From positions 1 to 17,048 of the forward strand of contig CAZXOC010000157.1 in NCBI GenBank assembly GCA_964642165.1: 17,048 nt of DNA, read 5' to 3'. Positions 1-6,679 of the stretch are shown piece after piece. This stretch comes from CAYRVX01 sp964642165. GTDB lineage: Bacteria; Planctomycetota; Phycisphaerae; SM23-33. Below the pieces are notes generated by a model. It saw only the letters and a program-made list of their open reading frames with translations. It had not been told where the DNA came from and made no database searches. The translations under genes and the position numbers were made by a program. Numbering within the stretch: the stretch's first letter is position 1; each line of letters opens with the position of its first letter.

Positions 1-3
1 CGC

Positions 4-94
4 CCCCGTCGGGTTCACCCCGGCGGGGCGATGACTGAAGGTCCAGGATCGCCCGCCGCGCTCGTCGGGTCTCCGTCGGGTTCATCCCGGCGGG
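4..94. repeat. Pair of REP-like hairpin repeats
   Basis: A 22-bp unit occurs at 6-27 and again at 73-94 with one difference (C/T in the loop). Each copy folds on itself: a GC-rich stem of 8-10 bp around a five-base loop (TTCAC or TTCAT), with one G-U wobble if read as plus-strand RNA. The copies lie 67 bp apart, downstream of the 3' end of the minus-strand beta-propeller gene. There is no T-tract, so they are poor intrinsic terminators. They look like a repetitive extragenic palindrome pair. Whether the unit recurs in the genome cannot be seen here. Confidence 0.45.
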
Positions 95-119
95 ACCGCG
101 ACTGCGACCGGCACGCGCT

Positions 120-140
120 CGGCCGCGCGGGCAGCGGCCG
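120..140. other. 7-bp GC hairpin downstream of the beta-propeller gene
   Basis: CGGCCGC (120-126) and GCGGCCG (134-140) form a perfect inverted repeat with a 7-base loop, 38 bp past the stop of the minus-strand gene. No T-run follows on the minus strand. It could stabilise the 3' end of the transcript. In DNA of this GC content a short stem like this can also arise by chance. Confidence 0.2.
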
Positions 141-177
141 CAACCGCCTCGCGGCGATCACGCCATCCGCAATCGCG

Positions 178-1542
178 TCAGTCCATCAGCCGCGCGTTGA
201 TCTGCCTCGCCGTCGGCCGGTAGGCCCCGTAGGCCTTCTCCGCCAGCGGCGACGGCGTGTAGACGTACACGAAGCGGTCCCACGGGTTGTAGACGATCGC
301 CTCCTCGCGCCCGTCGCCGCAGACGTCCGCCGCGATGCAGTGATACCAGCCCATCTTCGCCGGGCCCACCGGCGCCGGCAGCTTCGGCAGCTTCGCGAAC
401 CGCTGCCCCGTGCCGCGCCAGAGCTGCCCGCCGTTGTAGAGCAGGGCGCACCGGCCCGACCCGTGCCAGTAGACCGCCTCCATGCCCGTCTCGTTCGGCG
501 AGGAGTTCAGCCGGAACCGCCGCAGCACCTTCCCGCTCGCCGCGACCAGCATCACGTCGGGCGTGTGGCCGTTGTGGCGGATCATCATCTGCTCGCCCCG
601 TGATTCGTCCGTGAAGCGCGCCACGCGCAGCTCCTGCCCGTGCGGGACGAGCTTCTCGCCCAGCCGCAGGACCACGCGCCCATCGCCGGCCACCACGTGC
701 CCGAAGCCGCTGCAAAAGGCCCGCATCCGCCCGCCGTCCCACGGGGAGATCGCGACGGAGTCCATGTGTCGCCCGAGCTGCCGCTCCCACCGCGGACGGC
801 CGTCGCCGTCCAGCAGGTAGTAGCCGCCGTTGACCTCGTCGCGCCCGTCGCCGTCGACGTCGCCCACGGCCGGGATGTACGCCGAGCAGCGGCCGTACTC
901 GTTCCACCGGATGCGATACGTCCAGAGCACCTTCAGCTCGTCGGTGAAGGCCAGGAGAGTGTCGCCCAGCTTGACGACGAAGTCCCGCGCCCGCTCGCCG
1001 CCGCGGAGGTTGGCGGCCAGGATCCGCTGGTGGACCCAGTTGGCGCCCCGGCCGCGACGCTCGCGGAGCTCCCTCGGCGCGGCCTGGCGCAGGACGCGAC
1101 CGGTGCGCCCGTCGCGGAGCTGGATCACCACGTCGGCGAGGCGGTCCGGCTCGGCGGCCGGGGAAGGGGCGTGCCAGAAGCAGACCACCTCCGCCCGTCC
1201 GTCGCCGTCGAGGTCGTGGAGGCAGACGGCCCCCGGTCGGGCCGGCTGGCCGCCGCCCGCGCCCGCCTTCCACAGCAGCCGCCCGTCCATCGCGAAGGCC
1301 GCCAGGAAGCACGGCTTCATCCCGCCGTGCGCGGAGCGATAGACCACGAAGTCGCACCGCCCATCGCCCGTCAGGTCGCCGATCCGCACGTCCCCGCCGT
1401 AGACGAGCTGTCGCCCGCCGACCACCTCGCGGGCGAGGGCCTCCTCCGGCACGGCGATCCTGCGATACAGCACGGGCCGCCCGTCCGCGCCGGCCGCAGC
1501 AGACATCAGCGCCACTCCCAGAAGGACCACAAGCCGTCTCAC
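178..1542 (-). CDS. Secreted FG-GAP/VCBS-repeat beta-propeller protein
   Basis: A 454-residue predicted exported protein. Residues 1-19 form a signal peptide (basic start, hydrophobic core, ending in AAAGA). The body carries repeated Ca-binding FG-GAP loops of the form D-x-D-G-D-G: residues 56-61 (DLTGDG), 110-115 (DLDGDG), 228-233 (DVDGDG), with a variant at 406-411 (DVCGDG). This pattern indicates a beta-propeller. The start is the GTG at 1542, nine bases after a GAGGAG Shine-Dalgarno; an internal ATG at 1506 would remove most of the signal peptide. The frame stays open far upstream, but that part is antisense to GH16 and is not coding. The C-terminus (ending ARLMD) and the overall pattern recall the propellers of rhamnogalacturonan-lyase-like (PL11-type) proteins; this is a recollection, not a proven match. 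No catalytic motif can be named. It lies divergent to GH16, suggesting a role in extracellular polysaccharide binding or cleavage. Confidence 0.85.
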   Translation of the reverse strand: MRRLVVLLGVALMSAAAGADGRPVLYRRIAVPEEALAREVVGGRQLVYGGDVRIGDLTGDGRCDFVVYRSAHGGMKPCFLAAFAMDGRLLWKAGAGGGQPARPGAVCLHDLDGDGRAEVVCFWHAPSPAAEPDRLADVVIQLRDGRTGRVLRQAAPRELRERRGRGANWVHQRILAANLRGGERARDFVVKLGDTLLAFTDELKVLWTYRIRWNEYGRCSAYIPAVGDVDGDGRDEVNGGYYLLDGDGRPRWERQLGRHMDSVAISPWDGGRMRAFCSGFGHVVAGDGRVVLRLGEKLVPHGQELRVARFTDESRGEQMMIRHNGHTPDVMLVAASGKVLRRFRLNSSPNETGMEAVYWHGSGRCALLYNGGQLWRGTGQRFAKLPKLPAPVGPAKMGWYHCIAADVCGDGREEAIVYNPWDRFVYVYTPSPLAEKAYGAYRPTARQINARLMD

Positions 1543-1551
1543 CCGACGCTT

Positions 1552-1557
1552 CTCCTC
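1552..1557 (-). promoter_or_regulatory. Shine-Dalgarno GAGGAG setting a GTG start
   Basis: On the minus strand GAGGAG ends nine bases before the GTG at 1542. This, together with the signal peptide that follows directly, supports GTG as the true start of the beta-propeller gene. Confidence 0.6.
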
Positions 1558-1609
1558 GGGCCGCCGCCCCCCTGAAGACGTTGATACCCGCCCCGACAGC
1601 CCCACGCAA

Positions 1610-1648
1610 CGCCCTCGCCCCTCCGCGGCGGGCTTGGCGGCGAGGGCG
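1610..1648. promoter_or_regulatory. 10-bp inverted repeat, possible operator
   Basis: CGCCCTCGCC (1610-1619) is matched by its exact reverse complement at 1639-1648, with a 19-bp centre. The right arm begins on the last base of the candidate -35 box and fills the first half of the promoter spacer. The site lies between two divergent secreted-carbohydrate genes, so a dimeric repressor or activator site is plausible. Chance in GC-rich DNA cannot be excluded. Confidence 0.35.
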
Positions 1649-1662
1649 CCTGGGCGTACAAT
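1634..1662 (+). promoter_or_regulatory. Sigma70-type promoter for GH16
   Basis: A -35 box TTGGCG (1634-1639), a 17-bp spacer and a -10 box TACAAT (1657-1662; five of six consensus bases) stand out in this GC-rich stretch. Transcription would begin near 1669, giving a 5' leader of about 45 bases before the ATG at 1714. Confidence 0.5.
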
Positions 1663-1713
1663 CGGCCCGACGTGGTGGCGAGGACGGCGGGCGGACTTGT
1701 GGGAGGCGGAACC

Positions 1714-2601
1714 ATGACGATCTGCAGACTGGCGGTGACGGCGGCGGTGCTGGGTGCGGCGGCCTGGGCGGCCTGGGCGGCCGGCGCGGCGGAGAAGCAG
1801 GACCCCAAGGGCAAGCCGCCCAAGCGGGACACGCAGCGCAAGGGCTGGAAGCTCGTCTGGTCGGATGAGTTCGACACGCCGGGTGCGCCCGATCCCAACA
1901 AGTGGGACTACGAGGTGGGCTTCGTCCGCAACAGCGAGAAGCAGTACTACACGCGGGCCCGCAAGGAGAACGCCCGCGTCGAGAACGGCGTGCTGGTCAT
2001 CACCGGCCGCAAGGAGCGCTTCCGCAACCCGCGCAGCCGGGCGGGCAGCAAGGACTGGCGCCGCGCCGAGTTCGCCGAGTACACCGCCGCGAGCCTGATC
2101 ACGCGCGGCAAGGCCGCCTGGCGCTACGGGCGGATCGAGGTCCGCGCCAAGCTGCCGCAGGGCAAGGGCGTCTGGCCGGCGATCTGGATGCTCGGGACGA
2201 ACATCACGAAGATCGGCTGGCCTCGCTGCGGCGAGATCGACATCATGGAGTTCGTCGGCCACACGCCGAACGTCGTGCACGGCACGATGCACTACAGTAA
2301 GGGCGGGCGGCATCGCTCCAAGGGCGGGCGGATCAAGACCGACAGGCCCTTCGACGACTTCCACGTCTACGCCGTCGAGTGGTTCGCCGACCGCATGGAC
2401 GTGTACTTCGACGAGACGAAGTACTTCACCTTCCCGCTCGACGAGGCGACGGAGAAGGGCGACAACTGCTTCCGCAAGCCGCACTACCTGCTGATCAACC
2501 TGGCCCTGGGCGGGAGCTGGGGCCGGGCGATCGACGACCGCATCTTTCCGCAGAAGTACCTCATCGACTACGTCCGCGTGTACGAGCGGGCGGCGAAGTA
2601 G
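1714..2601 (+). CDS. Secreted GH16 beta-glucanase (laminarinase-like)
   Basis: A 295-residue glycoside hydrolase family 16 enzyme, expected to cut beta-1,3 (or mixed beta-1,3/1,4) glucan or a related galactan with retention of configuration. Residues 1-25 are an Ala-rich signal peptide. The GH16 jelly-roll runs from about residue 45 (KLVWSDEFD) to 292 (YVRVYE). The family signature GEIDIMEF gives nucleophile E174, D176 and acid/base E179. Other family landmarks are YGRIEVRAKLP, WPAIWMLG and LLINLALGG. Its length fits a single-domain enzyme with no binding module. ATG 1714 follows GGGAGG at a good distance, and the signal peptide starts there; an upstream GTG in frame at 1672 lies close to the predicted transcription start and adds no recognisable sequence. 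The signature and small size favour the laminarinase-like subgroup over agarase or carrageenase, but exact substrate is inferred. The 3' end overlaps the convergent DUF5107 gene by 41 bp. Confidence 0.95.
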   Translation: MTICRLAVTAAVLGAAAWAAWAAGAAEKQDPKGKPPKRDTQRKGWKLVWSDEFDTPGAPDPNKWDYEVGFVRNSEKQYYTRARKENARVENGVLVITGRKERFRNPRSRAGSKDWRRAEFAEYTAASLITRGKAAWRYGRIEVRAKLPQGKGVWPAIWMLGTNITKIGWPRCGEIDIMEFVGHTPNVVHGTMHYSKGGRHRSKGGRIKTDRPFDDFHVYAVEWFADRMDVYFDETKYFTFPLDEATEKGDNCFRKPHYLLINLALGGSWGRAIDDRIFPQKYLIDYVRVYERAAK

Positions 2602-4612
2602 GTCCGCTCATGCGGTAGTCGATGTGCGCCGGGGGCTGACGGCTCCGGCGGATGCGGCGGCGGAGGGCGTCGTCGAGGGGGACGTTCTCCGCGGCGGCGG
2701 CGCGGCGGGCCTGGATCTCGAACCACAGATCGCTCGGGGCGGTCTCCCCCTCGCGGATGTCGTCGAGCCGGAGCTCATCGAGCAGGGCCTCGGCGGCGTC
2801 CAGGTCGCCGCGGTGGCAGGTGGCCCACGCCGACAGCAGGCGGATGCGCCCCGCGCGGCGGATCTCCTCGGGCACGCCGGCCAGCCAGTCGGCCAGGTCG
2901 TCGAAACGCCGAGCCTCCAGCAGCGCCCGGCCGCACTCGACCTGGAGCGCCGGCACGTCGGCCTTCAACTCGACGGCGCGGAGGTAGAGCTCGGCGGCCC
3001 GGTCGGGCTGGCCCTGCTGCATGGCCAGGACGGCGAGGTTGCGGCAGGCCCAGGCGGACGGCTCGCGCGCCAGGGACGTGCGCCAGGCCTCGGCGGCGGC
3101 GTCGGTCTCGCCGGCGCGGTAGGCCATCACGCCGAGATGCAGCCAGGTGAGCCAGTGGTCGCCCCGTCCGGCGGAGGCTGCGGCGGCCAGGCGCTTCCGC
3201 CACGCCGGGTGCGTCACCCACGGGCCCGGTGGCTCTGCCGGCGGGCGGTAGGGCAGCTCGCCGTTGCGGAGCAGCGCTTGCCACGGCAGCCACGGCCCGT
3301 CCGCGTCGGCGCCGAAGTCCATGCTCGGCGGCGCGGCGGGGTCCTCGCCGTCGGCGTCTCGGCGCTGGCGCTCGACCGTGCCCCAGGGCGAGCCGCGGAG
3401 GTGGACTTGCCTCGGCGGGCGGTCGGCCAGGTCGGCCGTCTCGGCGAGCGTGCGGTCCAGCCGACCCTGCGGCAGCATGGCGTCCAGCCGCTGCTGCACG
3501 TGGCGGTGGGCGGCCGCCCAATCGCCGCCGTGGACGACGGCCGCATCGGCGGCCAGCGGGGCGTAGGCCTCCAGCCAGCTCCACTCCGCGCGGGCGGGCA
3601 TGGGGAGGTAGTCGGCCTGGGTCCGCGCCAGGCCCGCCTGGATCTCGACGTATCCCCTCCCGTCGCCGGCGCCGAGGTGCTGCTGCCAGCGGCGCCCGCC
3701 GGGGCTCGTGCCCCAGACGAAGAGCTTTCGCCCGAGCAGGCGCCGCGTGGAGGCGTGGACGAGCCCCGCGCCGGCCTCGTCGAGGGCAGCGATCCACGGG
3801 CGCCCGCCGGCGGGGAGGTCGTAGAAGTAGTCGTGGGCCGACGGGCAGTTCGTCGGGTAGCTCACGTCCGTGCCGTCCTGGACGGGCACGGGGCGGCGGA
3901 GGATGTTCCGCTCGTAGTCGTGCTGGTAGGCGTGATCGGCCGGGACGAGCACGCGGTGGCCCGGGGCCTCGGGCACGGCGACGTTGGACCACCAGTACAT
4001 GGGTACCGTCTCGTCTCGCGTGTTGATGACTCGCGGCCGGGCCAGCAGCGCCGGGACGTCGTCGGCCAGGAGGAAGTCGATCTGCCACAGCAGGTCGCGG
4101 AAGCGGTCCCACTCGTAGGTCCGCAGCGCGGCGTTGCCGTCGCCGGCGTCCACCTTGGCGGCGAAGACGGGCGAGCAGGTGCAGGCGGCGTGGCCGCGAA
4201 CGGCGATGTTCCACTCCACCCCGCCGGCGAACCAGGCGCGGCACAGGCCGATGTTCGCGAAGTGCAGGACCCGCGGCTGGTAGAGCAGCTCGCGCCCGGT
4301 GGGCTTGTGGCGCAGCGACCACAGCCGCCCGCCCAGCTCCAGCAGGAACGTCGCCCGGAGGCGGTCGCTCTCCAGCACGGCGACGCGGAAGGGCCTCTCG
4401 GCGATGCGGCGGTCGAAGCCGTCCTGGAGGGCGTACGGCAGGCAGCCGCGGATGTGCGCCGCGCGGCTGTAGGCCTGCTCGGGCGTCTGCTTCGCGAGGT
4501 CGAACCGGCCCTCGGCCCTGGTCGGGCCGCCCCCGCGCAGGTCGGGCAGCGGGCTGGGCGGACCCAGGGCCGACGCGAGCATCGTGTGTGTCGTGAACCG
4601 AAGTGTCGCCAT
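2561..4612 (-). CDS. DUF5107 domain protein with C-terminal TPR repeats
   Basis: A 683-residue protein without signal peptide, so probably cytoplasmic. Residues about 45-345 match my recollection of DUF5107, a domain with a galactose-mutarotase-like fold; landmarks are LELGGRLWSLRHKPTGRELL near 91-110, GGVEWNI at 130-136 and PMYWWSNVAVPE at 204-215. Residues about 487-615 are helical repeats with TPR spacing (for example WLHLGVMAYRAGETDAAAEAW and NLAVLAMQQGQPDRAAELYL segments). Family members are common in carbohydrate-using PVC bacteria and their biochemical role is not established; sugar binding or epimerisation is plausible from the fold. The ATG at 4612 has a strong GGAGGTG Shine-Dalgarno. 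The gene diverges from the isomerase/oxidoreductase operon. Its last ~14 residues, rich in Pro, Arg and Ser, are encoded by sequence antisense to the 3' end of GH16 and may be a recent read-through extension beyond an ancestral end near HIDYRM. Confidence 0.85.
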   Translation of the reverse strand: MATLRFTTHTMLASALGPPSPLPDLRGGGPTRAEGRFDLAKQTPEQAYSRAAHIRGCLPYALQDGFDRRIAERPFRVAVLESDRLRATFLLELGGRLWSLRHKPTGRELLYQPRVLHFANIGLCRAWFAGGVEWNIAVRGHAACTCSPVFAAKVDAGDGNAALRTYEWDRFRDLLWQIDFLLADDVPALLARPRVINTRDETVPMYWWSNVAVPEAPGHRVLVPADHAYQHDYERNILRRPVPVQDGTDVSYPTNCPSAHDYFYDLPAGGRPWIAALDEAGAGLVHASTRRLLGRKLFVWGTSPGGRRWQQHLGAGDGRGYVEIQAGLARTQADYLPMPARAEWSWLEAYAPLAADAAVVHGGDWAAAHRHVQQRLDAMLPQGRLDRTLAETADLADRPPRQVHLRGSPWGTVERQRRDADGEDPAAPPSMDFGADADGPWLPWQALLRNGELPYRPPAEPPGPWVTHPAWRKRLAAAASAGRGDHWLTWLHLGVMAYRAGETDAAAEAWRTSLAREPSAWACRNLAVLAMQQGQPDRAAELYLRAVELKADVPALQVECGRALLEARRFDDLADWLAGVPEEIRRAGRIRLLSAWATCHRGDLDAAEALLDELRLDDIREGETAPSDLWFEIQARRAAAAENVPLDDALRRRIRRSRQPPAHIDYRMSGPTSPPARTRGRSR

Positions 4613-4648
4613 GGGTCACACACCTCCGGGGCCGGCGCGGTGGGCGGC

Positions 4649-4678
4649 ACGATACGCGCCGCCCGCGCCGCCCGTCAA
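4649..4678 (-). promoter_or_regulatory. Sigma70-type promoter for the DUF5107 gene
   Basis: Read on the minus strand: -35 TTGACG (4678-4673; five of six consensus bases), an 18-bp spacer, and -10 TATCGT (4654-4649). The leader to the ATG at 4612 would be about 30 bases and includes the GGAGGTG ribosome site. No equally good promoter is visible for the divergent plus-strand gene in the rest of this 185-bp interval. Confidence 0.4.
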
Positions 4679-4797
4679 ACCCCCTTCTCGGAAAAAACGC
4701 GTGAATCTGGCGCTCGAAGCGGTAGGTTTGCCCGCAACCGGCGCCGCAGCGCGGGCACCCGGCCGCACCGGCCGCCGGATGCAAACAGGAGAACGGA

Positions 4798-5580
4798 ATG
4801 AAGCTGGCATTCATGAGTTCGGTGTGCCCGAAGATGACGCTGGCGGAGCTGCTGGCCGCCGGCGAGGAGCACGGCTACGAGGGGCTCGAGTTCCGCCCCG
4901 AATGGGACCAGGCCAACGGCGTCGAGCTGGACGCGACGCCCGACGAGCGCCGCCAAGCCGCCCGGCGCCTGGCCGACAGCCCGCTGGAGGCCTGCTGCCT
5001 GTCGCCCGGAACGCGGTTCAACCAGCCCGACGCCGCCGCCTGCGACGCCGAGCTGGACAAGCTGCATCGGTACATCGACCTGGCCGCCGAGGTCGGCATC
5101 GGTCGGATCCGCGTGTTCGCCGACCCGCTGCCCGCCGGCGGGCGGGGCGCCCGCGCCGACAGCTACCACACCCAGGCCGAGTACCTCGCCCGCGGCGCCG
5201 ATCGCGCCGCCGAGGCCGGCGTGCGACTGGTGCTCGAGACCCACAGCAACTTCCGCGCGTTCGACGCCGGCGAGGTCCTCTACCGCGCCGCCTACCGGCC
5301 CGGGCTGTGGATCAACTGGCACCTGGGCCACTGCCTGCGCCACGGCGAGGGCGTCGACGAGGCCTACCGCCACGTCAAGGGCCGCGTCGCGCACTGCCAC
5401 TTCGCCCTGGCCGAGGACCCAGCCGAGTGGGCGCCCATCGAGCGCCAGCTCGAGCTGCTCCGCGACGAGGGCTTCGACGAGTTCTTTTCCGTGGAGGTCA
5501 TCAACCCCGACGATCCCCGCGCCGTCCTGGCCCGCCACGCCGAGGGCTGGGCGGACCTGAAGGCCAGGCTCGGGCTCTGA
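4798..5580 (+). CDS. Sugar phosphate isomerase/epimerase-like TIM barrel (AP endonuclease 2 family)
   Basis: A 260-residue cytoplasmic protein of the xylose-isomerase-like TIM-barrel superfamily. The start fits the family (MKLAFMSSVCPKMTLAELLAAG), followed by GYEGLEFR at about 26-33. Likely metal-site positions are E147 (LETH), H178 (WHLGH), H199/H201 (HCHF) and E233 (SVEV). At the position where many relatives have Asp (D-x-x-H) this protein has His175. ATG 4798 is preceded by AGGAGAACGG. The next gene, a Gfo/Idh/MocA oxidoreductase, begins 31 bp after the stop, so the two are very likely co-transcribed. Members of this fold paired with such oxidoreductases act as isomerases, epimerases or keto-sugar eliminases (for example the C-glycoside deglycosidases DgpBC and CarBC). 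The specific substrate cannot be read from the sequence. Confidence 0.85.
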   Translation: MKLAFMSSVCPKMTLAELLAAGEEHGYEGLEFRPEWDQANGVELDATPDERRQAARRLADSPLEACCLSPGTRFNQPDAAACDAELDKLHRYIDLAAEVGIGRIRVFADPLPAGGRGARADSYHTQAEYLARGADRAAEAGVRLVLETHSNFRAFDAGEVLYRAAYRPGLWINWHLGHCLRHGEGVDEAYRHVKGRVAHCHFALAEDPAEWAPIERQLELLRDEGFDEFFSVEVINPDDPRAVLARHAEGWADLKARLGL

Positions 5581-5611
5581 GCCCGCGCCGCAACGTTACC
5601 GGGAGACTGAC

Positions 5612-6655
5612 GTGTCCGACCGCCTGAATCTCGCCTTTCTCGGCTGCGGGGAGATCTCGCTGCACACCTCGCAGAGCATCCTGGATAGCCGCTCCTGCCG
5701 CGCCGTGGCGTGCATGGACATCCGCGGGGACCTGGCCGAAGACCTCGCCGCCCGCCACGACGCCCGCGCCGCCGACGAGCTGGACGACGTGCTGAACGAC
5801 GCCGACGTCCAAGCCGTCGTCATCTCCACGCCGCACGCCGAGCACGCCCCGCTGTCGATCGCCGCGGCGAAGGCGGGCAAGCACGTGCTCGTCGAGAAGC
5901 CCATGGCCTGCACGCTCACCCAGGCCGACGCGATGATCGCCGCTGCGGACGCCGCCGGCGTGAAGCTCGCCGTCTTGTTGCCCCAGCGGCTGAGCTTCCC
6001 GTACGCCAAGGCCCGCGAGCTGGTCGCCGCCGGGGCGATCGGCAAGGTGATCGCCTGCAAGATCCACGGCCTGAGCGACAAGCCGGAGCACTACTGGCAC
6101 GGCGGCTACACCGGGCGCGCCAAGGACGACTGGCGGATCTCCCTCGCCACCAGCGGCGGGGGGTACCTCATCATGAACCAGATCCACAACCTCGACTCGC
6201 TCGTGTCGGTGATCGACCCCGCGCCGCAGCGGATCTACGCCGAGTACGGCACGCTGAACACGCCGGTCGAGGTGGAGGACTTCCTGTCGTTCGTGATGCG
6301 CCTGTCCGGCGGGGCGATCGTCAGCCTCGACGGGGCCAGCGCCGCCGTCGGCACGGGATCCCACGGCGACCGCGTCTACGGCACGAAGGGGCAGGTCGCG
6401 GTGGACAAGGGCTGCCGCGTCTTCCTTTCCGAGCCGTGGGGCGAGCTGGCCGCCGACGAGTGGATCGACCTGCCCGCGCCCGAGGACCAGCCCAACAGCC
6501 GGACCGCCTACGTCGACGCCTTCGCCCGAGCGTGCCTCGACGACACCGACCCGCCCGTTGACGGGCGCGAGGGACGGCGAAGCCTCGAGATCGCCCGCGG
6601 GGCCTACCTCTCGATGCAGCGAGGGCGGCCCGTCGAGTTCCCCGTTCAGGAGTGA
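5612..6655 (+). CDS. Gfo/Idh/MocA-family NAD(P)-dependent oxidoreductase
   Basis: A 347-residue cytoplasmic dehydrogenase. The N-terminal Rossmann domain (about 1-125) begins LNLAFLGCGEIS, a GxGxxA-type dinucleotide loop. It contains the family's EKP motif at 95-97 (VEKPMAC), K96 being the usual catalytic lysine. The C-terminal alpha/beta domain (about 130-320) contains SGGGYLIMNQIHNLD (181-195), where H192 and D195 fit the family's conserved GGG...H..D pattern. The length is typical. It starts with GTG at 5612 behind GGGAG. It would oxidise a sugar or cyclitol hydroxyl, or reduce a keto sugar, using NAD(P). No signal peptide or Tat motif is present, unlike many exported PVC relatives. The upstream isomerase-like gene is 31 bp away and RNase D follows after 24 bp, suggesting one operon. 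Substrate unknown. Confidence 0.92.
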   Translation: MSDRLNLAFLGCGEISLHTSQSILDSRSCRAVACMDIRGDLAEDLAARHDARAADELDDVLNDADVQAVVISTPHAEHAPLSIAAAKAGKHVLVEKPMACTLTQADAMIAAADAAGVKLAVLLPQRLSFPYAKARELVAAGAIGKVIACKIHGLSDKPEHYWHGGYTGRAKDDWRISLATSGGGYLIMNQIHNLDSLVSVIDPAPQRIYAEYGTLNTPVEVEDFLSFVMRLSGGAIVSLDGASAAVGTGSHGDRVYGTKGQVAVDKGCRVFLSEPWGELAADEWIDLPAPEDQPNSRTAYVDAFARACLDDTDPPVDGREGRRSLEIARGAYLSMQRGRPVEFPVQE

Positions 6656-6679
6656 CGCCGCCCGCCACACGCCGCCGCC

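Noticed and set aside
73..94. Resemblance of GGGTTCATCCC to a tRNA T-arm
   Set aside because: The conserved A58 of the T-loop is missing and no acceptor, D or anticodon stems surround it. The paired copy at 6-27 fits a dispersed hairpin better.
1761..1778. Tandem GGCCTGGGC repeat in the GH16 signal peptide as a phase-variation tract
   Set aside because: There are only two full copies of a 9-bp unit, which keeps the frame. It simply encodes the Ala/Trp-rich hydrophobic core.
1543..2484. Upstream extension of the beta-propeller reading frame to a start at 2484
   Set aside because: The extension is antisense to the GH16 coding region and would bury the signal peptide in the middle. The GTG at 1542 has its own Shine-Dalgarno.
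2624..4801. Long plus-strand open frame opposite the DUF5107 gene, and a similar minus-strand frame at 5501-7858
   Set aside because: Both are antisense to genes with clear domain motifs and have biased composition without recognisable domains or ribosome sites.
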